Of a DNA stretch of 64,000 nucleotides, positions 1 through 11,815 are shown in pieces (within the stretch, counting starts at the first letter, position 1; every line of letters begins with the position of its first letter). Source of the stretch: Flavilitoribacter nigricans DSM 23189 = NBRC 102662 (GTDB lineage Bacteria > Bacteroidota > Bacteroidia > Chitinophagales > Saprospiraceae); assembly GCF_002646595.1 (NCBI RefSeq), contig NZ_PDUD01000004.1, positions 186,001 through 250,000 of the forward strand, in the 5' to 3' direction. A program made the translations under genes and the position numbers. The notes below the pieces were generated by a model. The model was not told where the DNA came from. It did not search any database and worked only from the letters and a program-made list of their open reading frames with translations.

Positions 1-1
1 G

Positions 2-397
2 CGAGGAGAATGCGGTCCGGCGGCATTCAGCGGATTGGAAGCCTACGCCCAGAGCAAACTGGCCATCCTGCTGTTTACCCGGGAACTGGCCCGTCGCGAA
101 AAGCGGATCGTTACCAATGCCCTGCACCCCGGCGTGGTGCGTACCCGCTTTGGCAACAAATATTCCAATTGGGGCTTATCGCTTTTCTGGCATTTCTGGA
201 AACCGTTCATGTGTCATCCGCAACGGGGAGCGAAAACCTCGCTCTACCTGGCTACCGCGCCGGAAACCGAAGGGGTCAGCGGCGCTTTTTTCGATGAGCA
301 GCAGCGTCAGCGGGACCTGGGAGCCATGGCCGGCAATGATATGCTGGCCTGCAAATTGTGGAAAGAAAGTTGCCGGATGACCGGCATCGGGAGTTGA
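2..397 (+). CDS. Short-chain dehydrogenase/reductase, C-terminal part (5' end outside window)
   Basis: The reading frame is open from the left edge, so only the last 131 residues are visible. The fragment carries the YxxxK catalytic pair of the SDR family (YAQSK, fragment residues 15-19) followed by the usual NALHPGVVRT stretch and a long C-terminal tail, as in retinol-dehydrogenase-like NAD(P)-dependent oxidoreductases. The Rossmann GxxxGxG motif and the catalytic Ser lie upstream of the window. The substrate cannot be inferred. It converges with the lipoprotein gene on the other strand, about 97 bp downstream. The SDR assignment is firm; the substrate class is inference. Confidence 0.85.
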   Translation, partial: RGECGPAAFSGLEAYAQSKLAILLFTRELARREKRIVTNALHPGVVRTRFGNKYSNWGLSLFWHFWKPFMCHPQRGAKTSLYLATAPETEGVSGAFFDEQQRQRDLGAMAGNDMLACKLWKESCRMTGIGS

Positions 398-494
398 GAT
401 ACCGCGACTCAGGACGCAGTGGGATCAGATATTTTGCTCACAGTACCCACATCCCCCTTAATGCCACAATATCCCAACTTTCCCGGTATCGCCA

Positions 495-1043
495 CTAATC
501 ATTCACCTTCCGACCCCGGGCCGTCCGGGAGCTCACGGATATTTTCCGGATCTTCTTCAAGTCCACCATCAGGGAGGCGAAAGCGCTGGAAGCATCCACC
601 TGGAATTTACGACCCTCGTAAGTAACCGTACCACTACGGCGACGCCATTCGGAAGCCAGCAGGGCGTAGCGGCTACCCGCCTTGGGATTGGGGCCGAAAA
701 CGAGATAACGATCGTCGCCATCGGCTTCAAAACTGACTGCAAAGCGATTTTCTTTCGGCAGGAACAGTAAAACGCCCGGGGTTTTTCGGCGGATCACCAC
801 CTCTTCTACTTCCCGGCCGTCGATCACTTTGATCTCTCCCGAGATGATCTCGGATTTCCCCCCGGTCAGCTGCCGGCGCAGGACAATATCATCGGATACG
901 TAGAACTGGATCCGCTTCAGTTCGGATTCCGTCCAGTCGTACTCATCGTACATCCGCTGGGTAAAGGAAGTAAGGGTTGGACTGCAGGCGCTGAGAGTCA
1001 GAAGGACCAGAAGGCCGGCAAACATTTGGTAAGTTCTTTTCAT
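495..1043 (-). CDS. Small lipoprotein of unknown function
   Basis: The product has 182 residues. I chose the ATG that gives a compact signal peptide (MKRTYQMFAGLLVLLTLSAC) with the lipobox Cys at residue 20; the frame stays open upstream for 35 more residues but that extension has no signal character. After the lipid anchor comes a soluble, mainly beta and charged domain with an RRKTPGVLLFLPKE stretch near the middle and a basic C terminus (SSRTARGRKVND). I do not recognise a family. It probably faces the periplasm, or the surface if exported. It lies alone between the SDR gene and the TIMP-like gene, with about 200 bp of AT-rich DNA upstream. Confidence 0.75.
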   Translation of the reverse strand: MKRTYQMFAGLLVLLTLSACSPTLTSFTQRMYDEYDWTESELKRIQFYVSDDIVLRRQLTGGKSEIISGEIKVIDGREVEEVVIRRKTPGVLLFLPKENRFAVSFEADGDDRYLVFGPNPKAGSRYALLASEWRRRSGTVTYEGRKFQVDASSAFASLMVDLKKIRKISVSSRTARGRKVND

Positions 1044-1240
1044 TGGTAGATTGTTTTGGAAGTAGTTCAAACCAGAATTCCGGTCTGGAGAACAATAGCT
1101 ACTTCGGTCTTTATTTTTTTCAAAGGATGCAATTATTCGACGATGCACCCTATCCGGATCGGTTTTCCAGAGGGAAAATTAAGAGAGATTTGTTAAGATC
1201 GGAATTGCTTTAAGAGTTTTTAACCTGCCTGGGATCGGAT

Positions 1241-1882
1241 TTAACGAGTCCTTGACGGTCTGAACCGGAGTCTGCCGATCAGAAACAGGTTCAGCAGCAC
1301 ACTGGCGATCAACGCTAAAGGCAGGAACGGGAAAGAACGTTCCGGGATGTCCTGCTCCGCTTTCCGGGCTTTTCTCCTTTTATCCTCCTCGTAGTAAAAT
1401 ATAGATTCATTAAAAGCCACGGTATTCCAGGGCAGTTGCCGGATCACAGCCAGACTATCGTGCCGGGCCAGATCGTTGACCACCAGGTTGCCGTTGCAGG
1501 GGCTGCTGCTCAGGACCTGAAGATGATATTTTAACTCCGTTTTTTGGGCAAATACCAAAATCGTATCCCCGACCTCCTGCTCACGGAACAGGCCGCCACA
1601 GGTCGAGTCGTGGTGATGGTCGATCATCGTAATGCGCTGATCGGTAGGTTCCAGCCCCTTGCTGATCTCGAGTACTTCAAAGTGAAACAGTTGAAGAGGG
1701 ATAGGATATCTGCCGGAAAAGAAGAACTCGGTCTCGGACTTTTCGATTAGCCCACCAATGAAAACGGCATCGGATCTTTGGTATTCTTTCTCTACGCCCG
1801 GACTGAGACAAAAACAGGCCCGGCCGATCACGGGAACTAGAAGCACCGGCAATAGCAGGCAGATTATTTTAAAAATTTTCAT
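1241..1882 (-). CDS. TIMP/NTR-like exported protein with C-terminal membrane anchor
   Basis: This 213-residue protein begins with a clear signal peptide ending at ...VIGRA, so the mature protein would start with Cys-Phe-Cys. A C-x-C at the mature N terminus followed about 15 residues later by a D-A-V-F-I-G strand is the signature layout of the netrin/TIMP fold. Two later cysteines (TCGG and SPCNGN) could pair with the first two. A hydrophobic helix near residues 181-201, followed by basic residues, should anchor it with the C terminus in the cytoplasm. Its start lies 24 bp downstream of the tadA stop codon, so the two may be cotranscribed. Family assignment rests on motif layout only; inhibitor activity is not implied. 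Confidence 0.7.
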   Translation of the reverse strand: MKIFKIICLLLPVLLVPVIGRACFCLSPGVEKEYQRSDAVFIGGLIEKSETEFFFSGRYPIPLQLFHFEVLEISKGLEPTDQRITMIDHHHDSTCGGLFREQEVGDTILVFAQKTELKYHLQVLSSSPCNGNLVVNDLARHDSLAVIRQLPWNTVAFNESIFYYEEDKRRKARKAEQDIPERSFPFLPLALIASVLLNLFLIGRLRFRPSRTR

Positions 1883-1906
1883 CAGATCAGAGCGTATTAG
1901 GTCAAG

Positions 1907-3944
<2,038 letters not shown>

Positions 3945-3978
3945 ACCAGAATTTCTTAAACTGGTAACGATAAATAAA

Positions 3979-4011
3979 AAAGCCGGCGGAAGTGTGTACT
4001 CCGCCGGCTTT
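3979..4011. terminator. Bidirectional intrinsic terminator between guaB and clpB
   Basis: A perfect 12-bp stem (AAAGCCGGCGGA / TCCGCCGGCTTT) closes a 9-nt loop. It is flanked by an A-run on one side and a T-rich tail on the other, so it can stop transcription from both convergent genes. Confidence 0.9.
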
Positions 4012-4021
4012 ATATTTTAGT

Positions 4022-4039
4022 CCGGGTCACCGGACCCGG
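4022..4039. terminator. Second short GC hairpin after guaB
   Basis: A perfect 7-bp stem (CCGGGTC / GACCCGG) with a 4-nt loop lies just before the clpB stop codon. It has no T-tract of its own and probably supports the adjacent terminator. Confidence 0.4.
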
Positions 4040-4049
4040 TTATGCTATT

Positions 4050-6683
4050 TTACTGAACCTCTTCCACGGCCGGTTCTTCTTCCGGTTTTACCGCTTTGCG
4101 GAAGACGACTACGTCATCGAAGACATCCAGAACCATGTGGCTGTCCGGTTCGATGGTGCCCTCCAGCATCTGGCGGGACAGCTGACGCAGGACCCGTTTC
4201 TGGATCACCCGCTTCAACGGCCGGGCACCGAATTCCGGATGGTAACCCTCATCGGCCAGCCAGTCCATTGCCTGTGGCGTGATGGCCAGGCTGATACCCT
4301 GTTCGGCCAGCGTATGCTTGAGGCTATTGAGCTGGATCTCCACAATTCCGCGGATATCCTTACGGGATAACGGACGAAACATGATCACTTCGTCGATCCG
4401 GTTCAGGAATTCCGGTCTTACGCTTTTCTTCAGCAGTTCGTAAACCAGATTCCGGGTATTGTCCACGATCTCCTCTTCGTTCTCCTCATCGATCCGGGAG
4501 AAATTCTCGCGGATGATATCCGACCCGATGTTGGAGGTCATGATGATGATCGTATTCTTGAAGTTGGCTACCCGACCTTTGTTATCGGTCAGACGTCCAT
4601 CCTCCAGTACCTGCAGCAGGATGTTGAAAACATCCGGGTGGGCTTTTTCGATCTCATCCAGCAATACCACCGAATAAGGTTTCCGGCGTACCGCTTCGGT
4701 CAACTGACCGCCTTCATCGTACCCGACGTATCCCGGAGGCGCACCAACCAGCCGGCTGACGGCGTGGCGTTCCTGGTACTCACTCATATCGATACGGGTC
4801 ATGAGGTTCTCGTCGTTGAAGAGGTACTCGGCCAGCGCTTTGGCCAGCTCGGTCTTACCGACACCGGTCGTACCCAGGAACAGGAAAGATCCGATCGGAC
4901 GGTTGGCATTGGCCAGACCGGTACGGCTCAGACGGATCGCATCCGCCACGGCCTCCACGGCTTCGTCCTGACCCACTACCCGCTGGTGGAGTTCTTCTTC
5001 CAGCTTGAGCAGTTTTTCGCGCTCGCTTTCCAGCATCCGGGTTACCGGTACGCCGGTCCATTTGGCGACGATCTCGGCGATGTCCTCGGCTTCCACTTCC
5101 TCCTTCACCAACATCTTATTGTCGGCCTGCATTTCCTGCAGCTTTTCGTTGTACTCTTCCAGGGTAGCCTGCACCTGCGGGATCTTACCGTAGCGGATCT
5201 CCGCTACCTGGGTGTAATTCCCTTCGCGTTCCATCTTATTGGCCTCCATCTTCAACTGTTCAATCTGCTCCTTGGCCTGCTGGATACCCAGAACTACTTC
5301 CCGTTCGCTTTCCCACTGGGCCCGCAGTTCGCTGCGCTGATCCTCCAGATTAGCCAGTTCCTCGTTGATCCGGCTGATCTTCTGTTTATCATTCTCCCGC
5401 TTCATGGCCTCTCTCTCGATCTCCAGCTGGCGGATCTTGCGTTCTACTTCGTCCAGTTCTTCGGGCATGGAGTTCATCTCCAGCCGTAACCGGGCCGCCG
5501 CCTCATCGATCAGGTCAATGGCCTTATCCGGCAGAAAACGATCGTTGATGTAGCGGGTAGACAACTGTACAGCGGCCACAATGGCATCATCCTTAATGTT
5601 GATCTTGTGGTGCGCTTCGTAACGCTCCTTCAGACCACGCAGAATGGAGATGGCATCTTCTTCACTGGGCTCGTCCACCAATACGGTCTGGAATCGGCGT
5701 TCCAGCGCTTTATCGTTCTCGAAGTACTTTTGGTACTCATTGAGGGTGGTTGCACCGATGGTACGAAGCTCGCCCCGGGCCAGGGCCGGTTTCAGAATAT
5801 TGGCGGCGTCCATCGCGCCCTGACTTTTACCGGCTCCGATCAAAGTGTGGATCTCATCAATGAACAGGAAGATCTGACCGTCTGCGGCCACCACTTCGTT
5901 GATCACGGATTTCAATCGCTCTTCAAATTCACCCTGGTATTTCGCACCGGCGATCAGCGCACCCATATCCAGCGAATAAATGTCTTTATCGCGCAGGTCT
6001 TCGGGTACGTCGCCGTCGACGATCCGGTGGGCAAGTCCTTCCACGATGGCGGTTTTACCTACACCCGGTTCACCGATGAGAATGGGGTTATTTTTGGTCC
6101 GTCTCGCCAGAATGTGCAATACCCGGCGAATTTCTTCGTCCCGGCCGATCACTGGATCCAGCTTGCCGTTGCGGGCCCGCTCGTTCAGGTTGATCGCGTA
6201 TTTATTCAATGCGTTGTAGGTCCCTTCGGCACTGGCGCTGGTCACCTTGCTGCCTTTGCGCAATTCGAGCACCGCGGCTTTCAGGCTCTTTTCGTTCAGG
6301 CCACTGTCTTTCAACATCTGAGAGATATCGTCCTTGACGGACAGCATGGCTAACATCAGATGTTCCAGGGCTACGTATTCATCACCAAACTCCTTGAGGA
6401 GCGTATTGGCTTTTTGGATTACTTCAGTAGTGGTACGGGACAGATAAGGCGTACCTCCGGAAACTTTCGGATAGGAGGCCACGATACTGTCCGTAGCTTG
6501 TTTGACGGCGGAATAGTTGACGCCTAGTTTCTTGAAAACATAAGGGGCAACATTCTCATCCACCTCCAGGATGCCTTTCAGCAGGTGCCCGAGTTCCATC
6601 GCCTGTTGTCCGTTCTCCATGGCGATCTGCTGGGCGCGCTGCAATGCTTCCTGGGCTTTTATAGTTAGGTTATTGAGATTCAT
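4050..6683 (-). CDS. clpB: ATP-dependent disaggregase ClpB (Hsp100)
   Basis: ClpB works with DnaK/DnaJ/GrpE to pull polypeptides out of aggregates after stress. The 877-residue product is full length: an N-domain with two Clp_N repeats (1-145), first AAA+ module with Walker A GEPGVGKT at 204-211, a long coiled-coil middle domain (about 410-530), and second AAA+ module with Walker A GTTGVGKT at 604-611. It ends in an acidic tail. There is no ClpP-binding loop, as expected for ClpB rather than ClpA/C. The upstream DNA carries a recognisable promoter with TGNCA elements that may be a heat-shock control site. Confidence 0.97.
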   Translation of the reverse strand: MNLNNLTIKAQEALQRAQQIAMENGQQAMELGHLLKGILEVDENVAPYVFKKLGVNYSAVKQATDSIVASYPKVSGGTPYLSRTTTEVIQKANTLLKEFGDEYVALEHLMLAMLSVKDDISQMLKDSGLNEKSLKAAVLELRKGSKVTSASAEGTYNALNKYAINLNERARNGKLDPVIGRDEEIRRVLHILARRTKNNPILIGEPGVGKTAIVEGLAHRIVDGDVPEDLRDKDIYSLDMGALIAGAKYQGEFEERLKSVINEVVAADGQIFLFIDEIHTLIGAGKSQGAMDAANILKPALARGELRTIGATTLNEYQKYFENDKALERRFQTVLVDEPSEEDAISILRGLKERYEAHHKINIKDDAIVAAVQLSTRYINDRFLPDKAIDLIDEAAARLRLEMNSMPEELDEVERKIRQLEIEREAMKRENDKQKISRINEELANLEDQRSELRAQWESEREVVLGIQQAKEQIEQLKMEANKMEREGNYTQVAEIRYGKIPQVQATLEEYNEKLQEMQADNKMLVKEEVEAEDIAEIVAKWTGVPVTRMLESEREKLLKLEEELHQRVVGQDEAVEAVADAIRLSRTGLANANRPIGSFLFLGTTGVGKTELAKALAEYLFNDENLMTRIDMSEYQERHAVSRLVGAPPGYVGYDEGGQLTEAVRRKPYSVVLLDEIEKAHPDVFNILLQVLEDGRLTDNKGRVANFKNTIIIMTSNIGSDIIRENFSRIDEENEEEIVDNTRNLVYELLKKSVRPEFLNRIDEVIMFRPLSRKDIRGIVEIQLNSLKHTLAEQGISLAITPQAMDWLADEGYHPEFGARPLKRVIQKRVLRQLSRQMLEGTIEPDSHMVLDVFDDVVVFRKAVKPEEEPAVEEVQ

Positions 6684-7307
6684 TGCTGTTGATTTTTTGG
6701 TAAATGCTTAATGCTATTATAATGTAGTCAACAAATATGCCACAATGGGCTGGATGTCAAAATGGCATTGAATTTGTGAAAAAGACTGCTTTTTTGGCAG
6801 TATGGGGAAGGGGTTGGAGAAGGTATCAATTTACGGGAAAAAACGATGGGATTCCAGTCCGATCTCCAGCGGATGAGAAACTATATCAAATAAAAAAGTT
6901 TTTTAATTTAAAATTAAACTCAAATTATTTATATTTGAGGTTAATGGTCTTTTACCCTACTCATCGCTTTTTATCTCTTGAACGACGCCCACCGGAAGAT
7001 GGTGCGTAAATCGAAGGTTTTTTCCCATATAGTGAGTTACATAGACCGGAATTTTCGCGGGCGATTGGATCCATCACCGCGTAGGAACGGGATTTTTTAA
7101 ACTGCGATCGTTCCACCTCGCAGCAGGGGAGAGGTATGCCTTTTTACCCGGCAAGCAGGTAGAGGACGATCGGCGGCGGCGGTTGAGGGTGGGAAATCCC
7201 TCCCTCAGCCCATGGTGTATCTTTACCCTATCTTAATCCTCTAAAACGTCAGGCATTTTCTTATCCTCCGAATTTCCGATATTTGTAAACCACCAAATAT
7301 TCAAAGC
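6684..7307. other. 624-bp intergenic region between divergent clpB and the M49-like gene
   Basis: The region holds the clpB promoter near its left end, an AT-rich stretch (6890-6945) with a 7-bp inverted repeat CTCAAAT/ATTTGAG (6919-6939), and a GC-rich part with a GAGGG...CCCTC hairpin around 7183-7205. A weak -7-like GATATTTG lies at 7278-7285, 23 bp before the next gene. A 90-codon frame at 6737-7009 has no family resemblance and overlaps the clpB promoter, so I do not call it. Confidence 0.6.
6732..6767 (-). promoter_or_regulatory. clpB promoter with TGNCA-N3-TGNCA element
   Basis: On the minus strand a TTTTG (6758-6762) is followed after 18 bp by CATATTTG (6732-6739), close to the Bacteroidota TTG-N20-TAnnTTTG promoter. 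Overlapping the -33 box is TGCCATTTTGACA (6755-6767), two TGNCA half-sites spaced by 3 bp. Another TGNCA lies on the -7 side at 6738-6742. The overlap suggests a regulator site; which protein binds is unknown. Confidence 0.45.
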
Positions 7308-8963
7308 ATGTATAGGATTGCCATCTATCTCTTCGCTTTTTCTGTCATTTTGACTGCGGGTTGCGCAGAGACCGAAACTCCGGCGGAGGAAACGCCCACC
7401 GAAACCGATGTCCGAACGGAAATTGAGAAAAAAATAGATCAGTACGCTACGGTACGTCTATCCACCGACCTCAGTAAATTAACGGATAAGCAAAAGGAAA
7501 TGATCGCCGTTTTGATCGATGCCGGCAAGATCATGAACGACCTGTTCTGGTACGAAGCCTACGGCGATAAAGGAGCTTTGATGGAACAACTGAAAGATCC
7601 CCTGGTAAAACGCTACGCGGAGATCAACTACGGCCCCTGGGATCGACTCGACGGCAATGAACCCTTCGTTGCGGGTATCGGAGCCAAACCGGCCGGCGCG
7701 AATTTCTACCCCGAGGATATGACCAAGAAAGAATTTGAAATGGCGGAATTGCCGGAAGGGACCAGTCTGTACACCTTCGTCCGACGCAAAGAGGACGGAA
7801 GCCTGTATACGATCCCCTACCACCAGCAATTTGCCGCCCAGGTACAGGAGGCCTCGGATCTGCTGAAAAAGGCCGCCGATCTGGCGGATAATGCCGCTCT
7901 GAAAAAATACCTGCTGTCGCGGGCCGAAGCTTTCCTGAACGACGATTACCAGCCCAGCGATATGGACTGGATGGACATGAAGGACAATCAGATCGACGTT
8001 GTGATCGGTCCGATCGAGAACTACGAGGATAACCTTTACAACTACAAAGCCGCCCACGAAGCCTACGTGCTGGTGAAGGACATGGAATGGAGCGAACGCC
8101 TGGCTAAGTACGCAGCTTTCCTACCCGAACTGCAACGCGGCCTGCCGGTGCCGGATCAGTACAAGGCAGAGTCTCCGGGTACCGATTCTGAGCTCAACGC
8201 CTACGATGTGGTCTTCTATGCCGGGGATTGCAATTCCGGGTCCAAAACGATTGCCATCAACCTGCCGAATGACGAGGAAGTGCAGGCGGAAAAGGGCTCC
8301 CGGCGCCTGCAGTTGAAAAATGCCATGCGGGCCAAATTTGACAAGATCCTTGTACCGATCTCCGAAGTGCTGATCGCTCCGGAACAACGCCAGCACATTA
8401 CCTTCGACGCATTTTTTGCCAATACAATGTTTCACGAAGTGGCCCACGGTTTGGGCATCAAAAATGTGGTAAACGGCAGCGGCACCGTCCGCAAAGCGCT
8501 GGAGGAACACTCCAGTGCCCTGGAGGAAGGCAAGGCGGATATCCTCGGCTTGTACATGATCAAGCAATTGCACGACAAAGGGGAACTGGACGGCGATCTG
8601 CACGACTACTACGTCACCTTTATGGCCGGTATTTTCCGGTCGGTCCGTTTTGGAGCGGCCAGCGCGCACGGCAAAGCCAATATGATCCGCTTCAACTTCT
8701 TCAAAGAAAAAGACGCCTTCCGCTACGATGAAGCCACCGGCCAGTACGCCGTGGATTTTGAAAAATTCGAAGCGGCCGTCACCGAACTCTCGCGCATGAT
8801 CCTCACCCTGCAGGGCGATGGCGACTACGACGGTGTGGCCCGACTGGTCGCCGAAAAAGGCGTGATCGGATCCGGACTGCAAAGCGATCTTGACCGGCTC
8901 TCCGACCAGAATATCCCGGTGGATATTGTATTTGAGCAGGGCGTGGAAGTATTGGGCTTATAG
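7308..8963 (+). CDS. M49-like (dipeptidyl-peptidase III type) zinc peptidase lipoprotein
   Basis: The 551-residue product starts with a lipoprotein signal (lipobox TAGC, Cys19) followed by an acidic Glu/Thr-rich linker, so it should be anchored in the envelope. The catalytic half carries MFHEVAHGLG with His376-Glu377 and His380, and about 30 residues later EEGKAD (Glu406/407), the layout of peptidase family M49, which removes dipeptides from the N terminus of oligopeptides. Classical DPP III has HExxGH with one extra residue; here the motif is HExxH. Length and the surrounding FDAFFANTMF...LEEHSSALEEGKADILGLY pattern agree with the bacterial M49 branch. A hairpin follows the gene. Confidence 0.8.
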   Translation: MYRIAIYLFAFSVILTAGCAETETPAEETPTETDVRTEIEKKIDQYATVRLSTDLSKLTDKQKEMIAVLIDAGKIMNDLFWYEAYGDKGALMEQLKDPLVKRYAEINYGPWDRLDGNEPFVAGIGAKPAGANFYPEDMTKKEFEMAELPEGTSLYTFVRRKEDGSLYTIPYHQQFAAQVQEASDLLKKAADLADNAALKKYLLSRAEAFLNDDYQPSDMDWMDMKDNQIDVVIGPIENYEDNLYNYKAAHEAYVLVKDMEWSERLAKYAAFLPELQRGLPVPDQYKAESPGTDSELNAYDVVFYAGDCNSGSKTIAINLPNDEEVQAEKGSRRLQLKNAMRAKFDKILVPISEVLIAPEQRQHITFDAFFANTMFHEVAHGLGIKNVVNGSGTVRKALEEHSSALEEGKADILGLYMIKQLHDKGELDGDLHDYYVTFMAGIFRSVRFGAASAHGKANMIRFNFFKEKDAFRYDEATGQYAVDFEKFEAAVTELSRMILTLQGDGDYDGVARLVAEKGVIGSGLQSDLDRLSDQNIPVDIVFEQGVEVLGL

Positions 8964-8995
8964 TATGATCAGCGATTAACAACCTCATTAGTTTT

Positions 8996-9027
8996 GGCTC
9001 CCGGCTTGCTGCATTTTTCCGGGAGCC
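8996..9027 (+). terminator. Hairpin after the M49-like gene
   Basis: A perfect 9-bp stem (GGCTCCCGG / CCGGGAGCC) with a 14-nt loop that contains a T-run lies 32 bp after the stop codon and before the next start. Confidence 0.5.
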
Positions 9028-9065
9028 TTCAACACCCTACCTATGGGAAACACAAGAAAGGGAGA

Positions 9066-11528
9066 ATGACCTGGCATCGATGTTTTTTGCTGGTTTTGCT
9101 ATTCATTTCGATGAAGAGTTACGGCCAGGGTATACGGGAGAAAGCAACCCGGTATTTCGATCACCTCTCGGTCGAAAAGGTTTACGCGGCACACGACAAG
9201 CCCTATTATGTGCCCGGCGAAACCATCTGGTGCAAGCTCTATCTGGTTGACGGCCGGACCCATATGCCATTTTCGGGTACGGCGGTGGTGTACGCGGAAT
9301 GGATCGATCCGGAGGGCAATTGCCTAACCGCTTACACCCTTCAGGCCGTCGATGGAACTGCCACTTTGGATATTCCTACTGGTATTGAAGATCCGGCCGG
9401 AGCCTACACCCTCCGCATTTATTCCCGCTACCAGCAAAATTTTGATCCTCATTTCTTTTTTCAGAAGGAGATCCTGCTCCTGGATAAAGCTCCGGAGATC
9501 AAATCGGTAAAGGATCGGGGGAATGAACTGACCGTGAGCTTTTTTCCGGAAAGTGGTGAACTAATTTCCGGACTGGAAAATACCATTGCCTTCAAAGCGG
9601 AAAACGATCTCGGTAATCCCGTCTTCGTCGAGGGGATCATAGTGGATCAGGTGGGGCAAAGGGTGACTAACTTAAGCAGTCTCCATGAGGGGATCGGTTT
9701 GTTTAAACTCCGACCGGAACCCGGACAACATTATTCCCTTAAAGTGATCCATCGGGGAGAGGAGTATCTATTCAATTTGCCACCGGCCCTCAGGAAGGGC
9801 TTTCAGCTGAATGCCGACAGTCGGTCGCTGGAACACATCCTGGTCAGTGTAGAGGCGAACCAACCGGGACTTCTAAACGGCGCCACCCTGCTTGGCCACA
9901 TCCGGGGACAGATCTTCTATACCCATGAATTTACCGGAGACAGTCTCCGGCGGTTTACCTTCCCGAAAGCAGAACTACCGTCCGGTATCGTTCATTTTAC
10001 CCTATTCGATGCGCAACAGCGGCCGGTCTGTGAGCGCCTTGTGTTTAATAAATCCCCAAAGGAACGGGTGGAAGTTGATATCCGGACCGATAAGCCGGTT
10101 TATTCGGCGAAAGAACCGGTGAAACTGGCATTGTCGGCCAAACGTTCGCAGAATGCGGTGCGGGCCAAACTATCAGTCAGCGTGTATCAGGATATTCCCA
10201 CCGCTGCGGTACCGGAAAACCTCAATCTGGTCAATTACCTGCTCCTGCAATCCGATCTTCGCGGTTCCATTCACAATATTCAGCAGTATTTTGCCGAAGA
10301 CAGTCCGAAAGTGAACGCTTTGCTGGACCTGTTGCTAATGACGCACGGCTGGCGTCGGTTCCACTGGCAGGATGTGCTGGCCGAACGCCTGCCTCCCATC
10401 AATTTTCCCCGGGAACAGCATCTCACCATTGCGGGCAAGGTCACCCGGCAGGGGCAGCGAAAACCGGTACAGGCTGACGTCATGCTCCAGGTACTTTCTT
10501 CCGATCAGTTGACAGCGGTGGATCTGACGACTTCCGAAAACGGCTTATTCTATTTTGAAGGATTCAACTTTCGGGATACGACGGACATTCTGATCCAGGC
10601 CAATCTCCACAATGCCCGCAAAAAGCAAAAGCTGAAAGCTGGAGAATTCCGGCGAGCCGGCAGTAAACTGGTCGATATAGAACTGTTACAGCCGGAGGCA
10701 CCACCCTTCGACAGCACGATCGGTTTCTCCGGTAGTTTTCTGTATCCGGAAAACCGCCTTCGTCGATATGCAGACGAGGTAGAGCGCTCATTGCGGACAG
10801 ATTCCCTGAATGAATCGATCTGGTCGATCGATCTGGAGACGGTTACGGTGCGGTCCGGTCTGAACCGGGCCCAGTTAAGGGAAAGAGCCATTCAAAAACG
10901 GTACGAGGAAAAGGGATTATTCTATTTCGACAATACTCAAAAATTCCTGACGGATGATCCTCTGTTCTCAGTAGCTTCGAGTAATAACATCTACGATCTG
11001 ATCCGAAGAATGGTACCCGGTACTACCATGAGCCGGGAAAACGGCCGGCAGGAGATCTTCTACGGTCGTTTCTCCCAGCGCGTCAAAGCGGCCATCTTAC
11101 TGGATGGTCGAAAAATTCCCACCGCTATGCTGGAATCTACCAATCCGGATGATATTGCGGTCATTGAGGTGCTGGAGGACACCTATGCTTCAGCCTATTC
11201 CGATGATCCGGTGGTCATTTCTCTGGTGTCCAAAAATCCCGGAGAACGAAAGATCCCTACACCGGGGATCATTACCTTATCCCATCCCGGGTATTATCAG
11301 GCCAGAACGTTCTTCAGTCCGGCTTATCCGTCGACTGGTGCAGCTGGAGACCAACCGGATCTTCGGACTACGCTTTTCTGGGATCCTGTAATTAGCACAG
11401 GTGATGCACCGGTGGAGCGAACATTTTATGTTGGAGACCGGCCCGGGGTCTATCGAATTGTAGTAGAGGGTATTACGGAAGGCGGGGTGCCGTTCTTTTA
11501 TACCCAGCGCTTTGAATTGGCTCCTTGA
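9066..11528 (+). CDS. Large exported MG2-like/TonB-plug-like surface protein
   Basis: The 820-residue protein begins with a signal peptide (MTWHRCFLLVLLFISMKSYG). I chose the ATG at 9066 because it is preceded by a purine-rich AAAGGGAGA and gives this signal; the frame is open upstream but without one. The N-terminal half (about 25-130) has the PYYVPGETIWCKLYLVDG strand pattern of macroglobulin MG2-type domains, the middle has a carboxypeptidase-regulatory-like domain (about 465-560), and the C-terminal part (about 610-740) resembles a TonB receptor plug: LETVTVRSGLNRA, then LIRRMVPG and AILLDGRKIP. There is no following beta-barrel. Bacteroidota have many such proteins of unknown role, likely periplasmic or outer-membrane associated. 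Confidence 0.75.
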   Translation: MTWHRCFLLVLLFISMKSYGQGIREKATRYFDHLSVEKVYAAHDKPYYVPGETIWCKLYLVDGRTHMPFSGTAVVYAEWIDPEGNCLTAYTLQAVDGTATLDIPTGIEDPAGAYTLRIYSRYQQNFDPHFFFQKEILLLDKAPEIKSVKDRGNELTVSFFPESGELISGLENTIAFKAENDLGNPVFVEGIIVDQVGQRVTNLSSLHEGIGLFKLRPEPGQHYSLKVIHRGEEYLFNLPPALRKGFQLNADSRSLEHILVSVEANQPGLLNGATLLGHIRGQIFYTHEFTGDSLRRFTFPKAELPSGIVHFTLFDAQQRPVCERLVFNKSPKERVEVDIRTDKPVYSAKEPVKLALSAKRSQNAVRAKLSVSVYQDIPTAAVPENLNLVNYLLLQSDLRGSIHNIQQYFAEDSPKVNALLDLLLMTHGWRRFHWQDVLAERLPPINFPREQHLTIAGKVTRQGQRKPVQADVMLQVLSSDQLTAVDLTTSENGLFYFEGFNFRDTTDILIQANLHNARKKQKLKAGEFRRAGSKLVDIELLQPEAPPFDSTIGFSGSFLYPENRLRRYADEVERSLRTDSLNESIWSIDLETVTVRSGLNRAQLRERAIQKRYEEKGLFYFDNTQKFLTDDPLFSVASSNNIYDLIRRMVPGTTMSRENGRQEIFYGRFSQRVKAAILLDGRKIPTAMLESTNPDDIAVIEVLEDTYASAYSDDPVVISLVSKNPGERKIPTPGIITLSHPGYYQARTFFSPAYPSTGAAGDQPDLRTTLFWDPVISTGDAPVERTFYVGDRPGVYRIVVEGITEGGVPFFYTQRFELAP

Positions 11529-11815
11529 ATTTTATCCTTTCCGGTAACGATCCGGCCCGATCGAGATCTGCTGGGATAACTTCTAAGTTAAGGTACGCAA
11601 CCCAAAATAGCACTTCATTCGTCTAGTCTAAAAGGAACGAATCTACAGTTCCTGAATCATTGACGGTTGAGGTGCATTTTTAATTACGGACCTGAGATTT
11701 GATGTGTGTTTTAATAGTCGAGGCGACCGGTCAGTTCATTCTCTAAAATATCAGTTAATGTGACTTGTGACGAAAAACTGCACGAAGGGGTATTCAAAAG
11801 AAGACAATAATTCCA

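Noticed and set aside
4638-5489. Long plus-strand frame inside clpB
   Set aside because: Antisense to a strongly conserved gene; its Phe/Leu/His-rich composition is that of a reversed coding strand.
6737-7009. 90-codon plus-strand frame upstream of the M49-like gene
   Set aside because: It overlaps the clpB promoter, has mixed low-complexity AT-rich codons at the end and no family resemblance.
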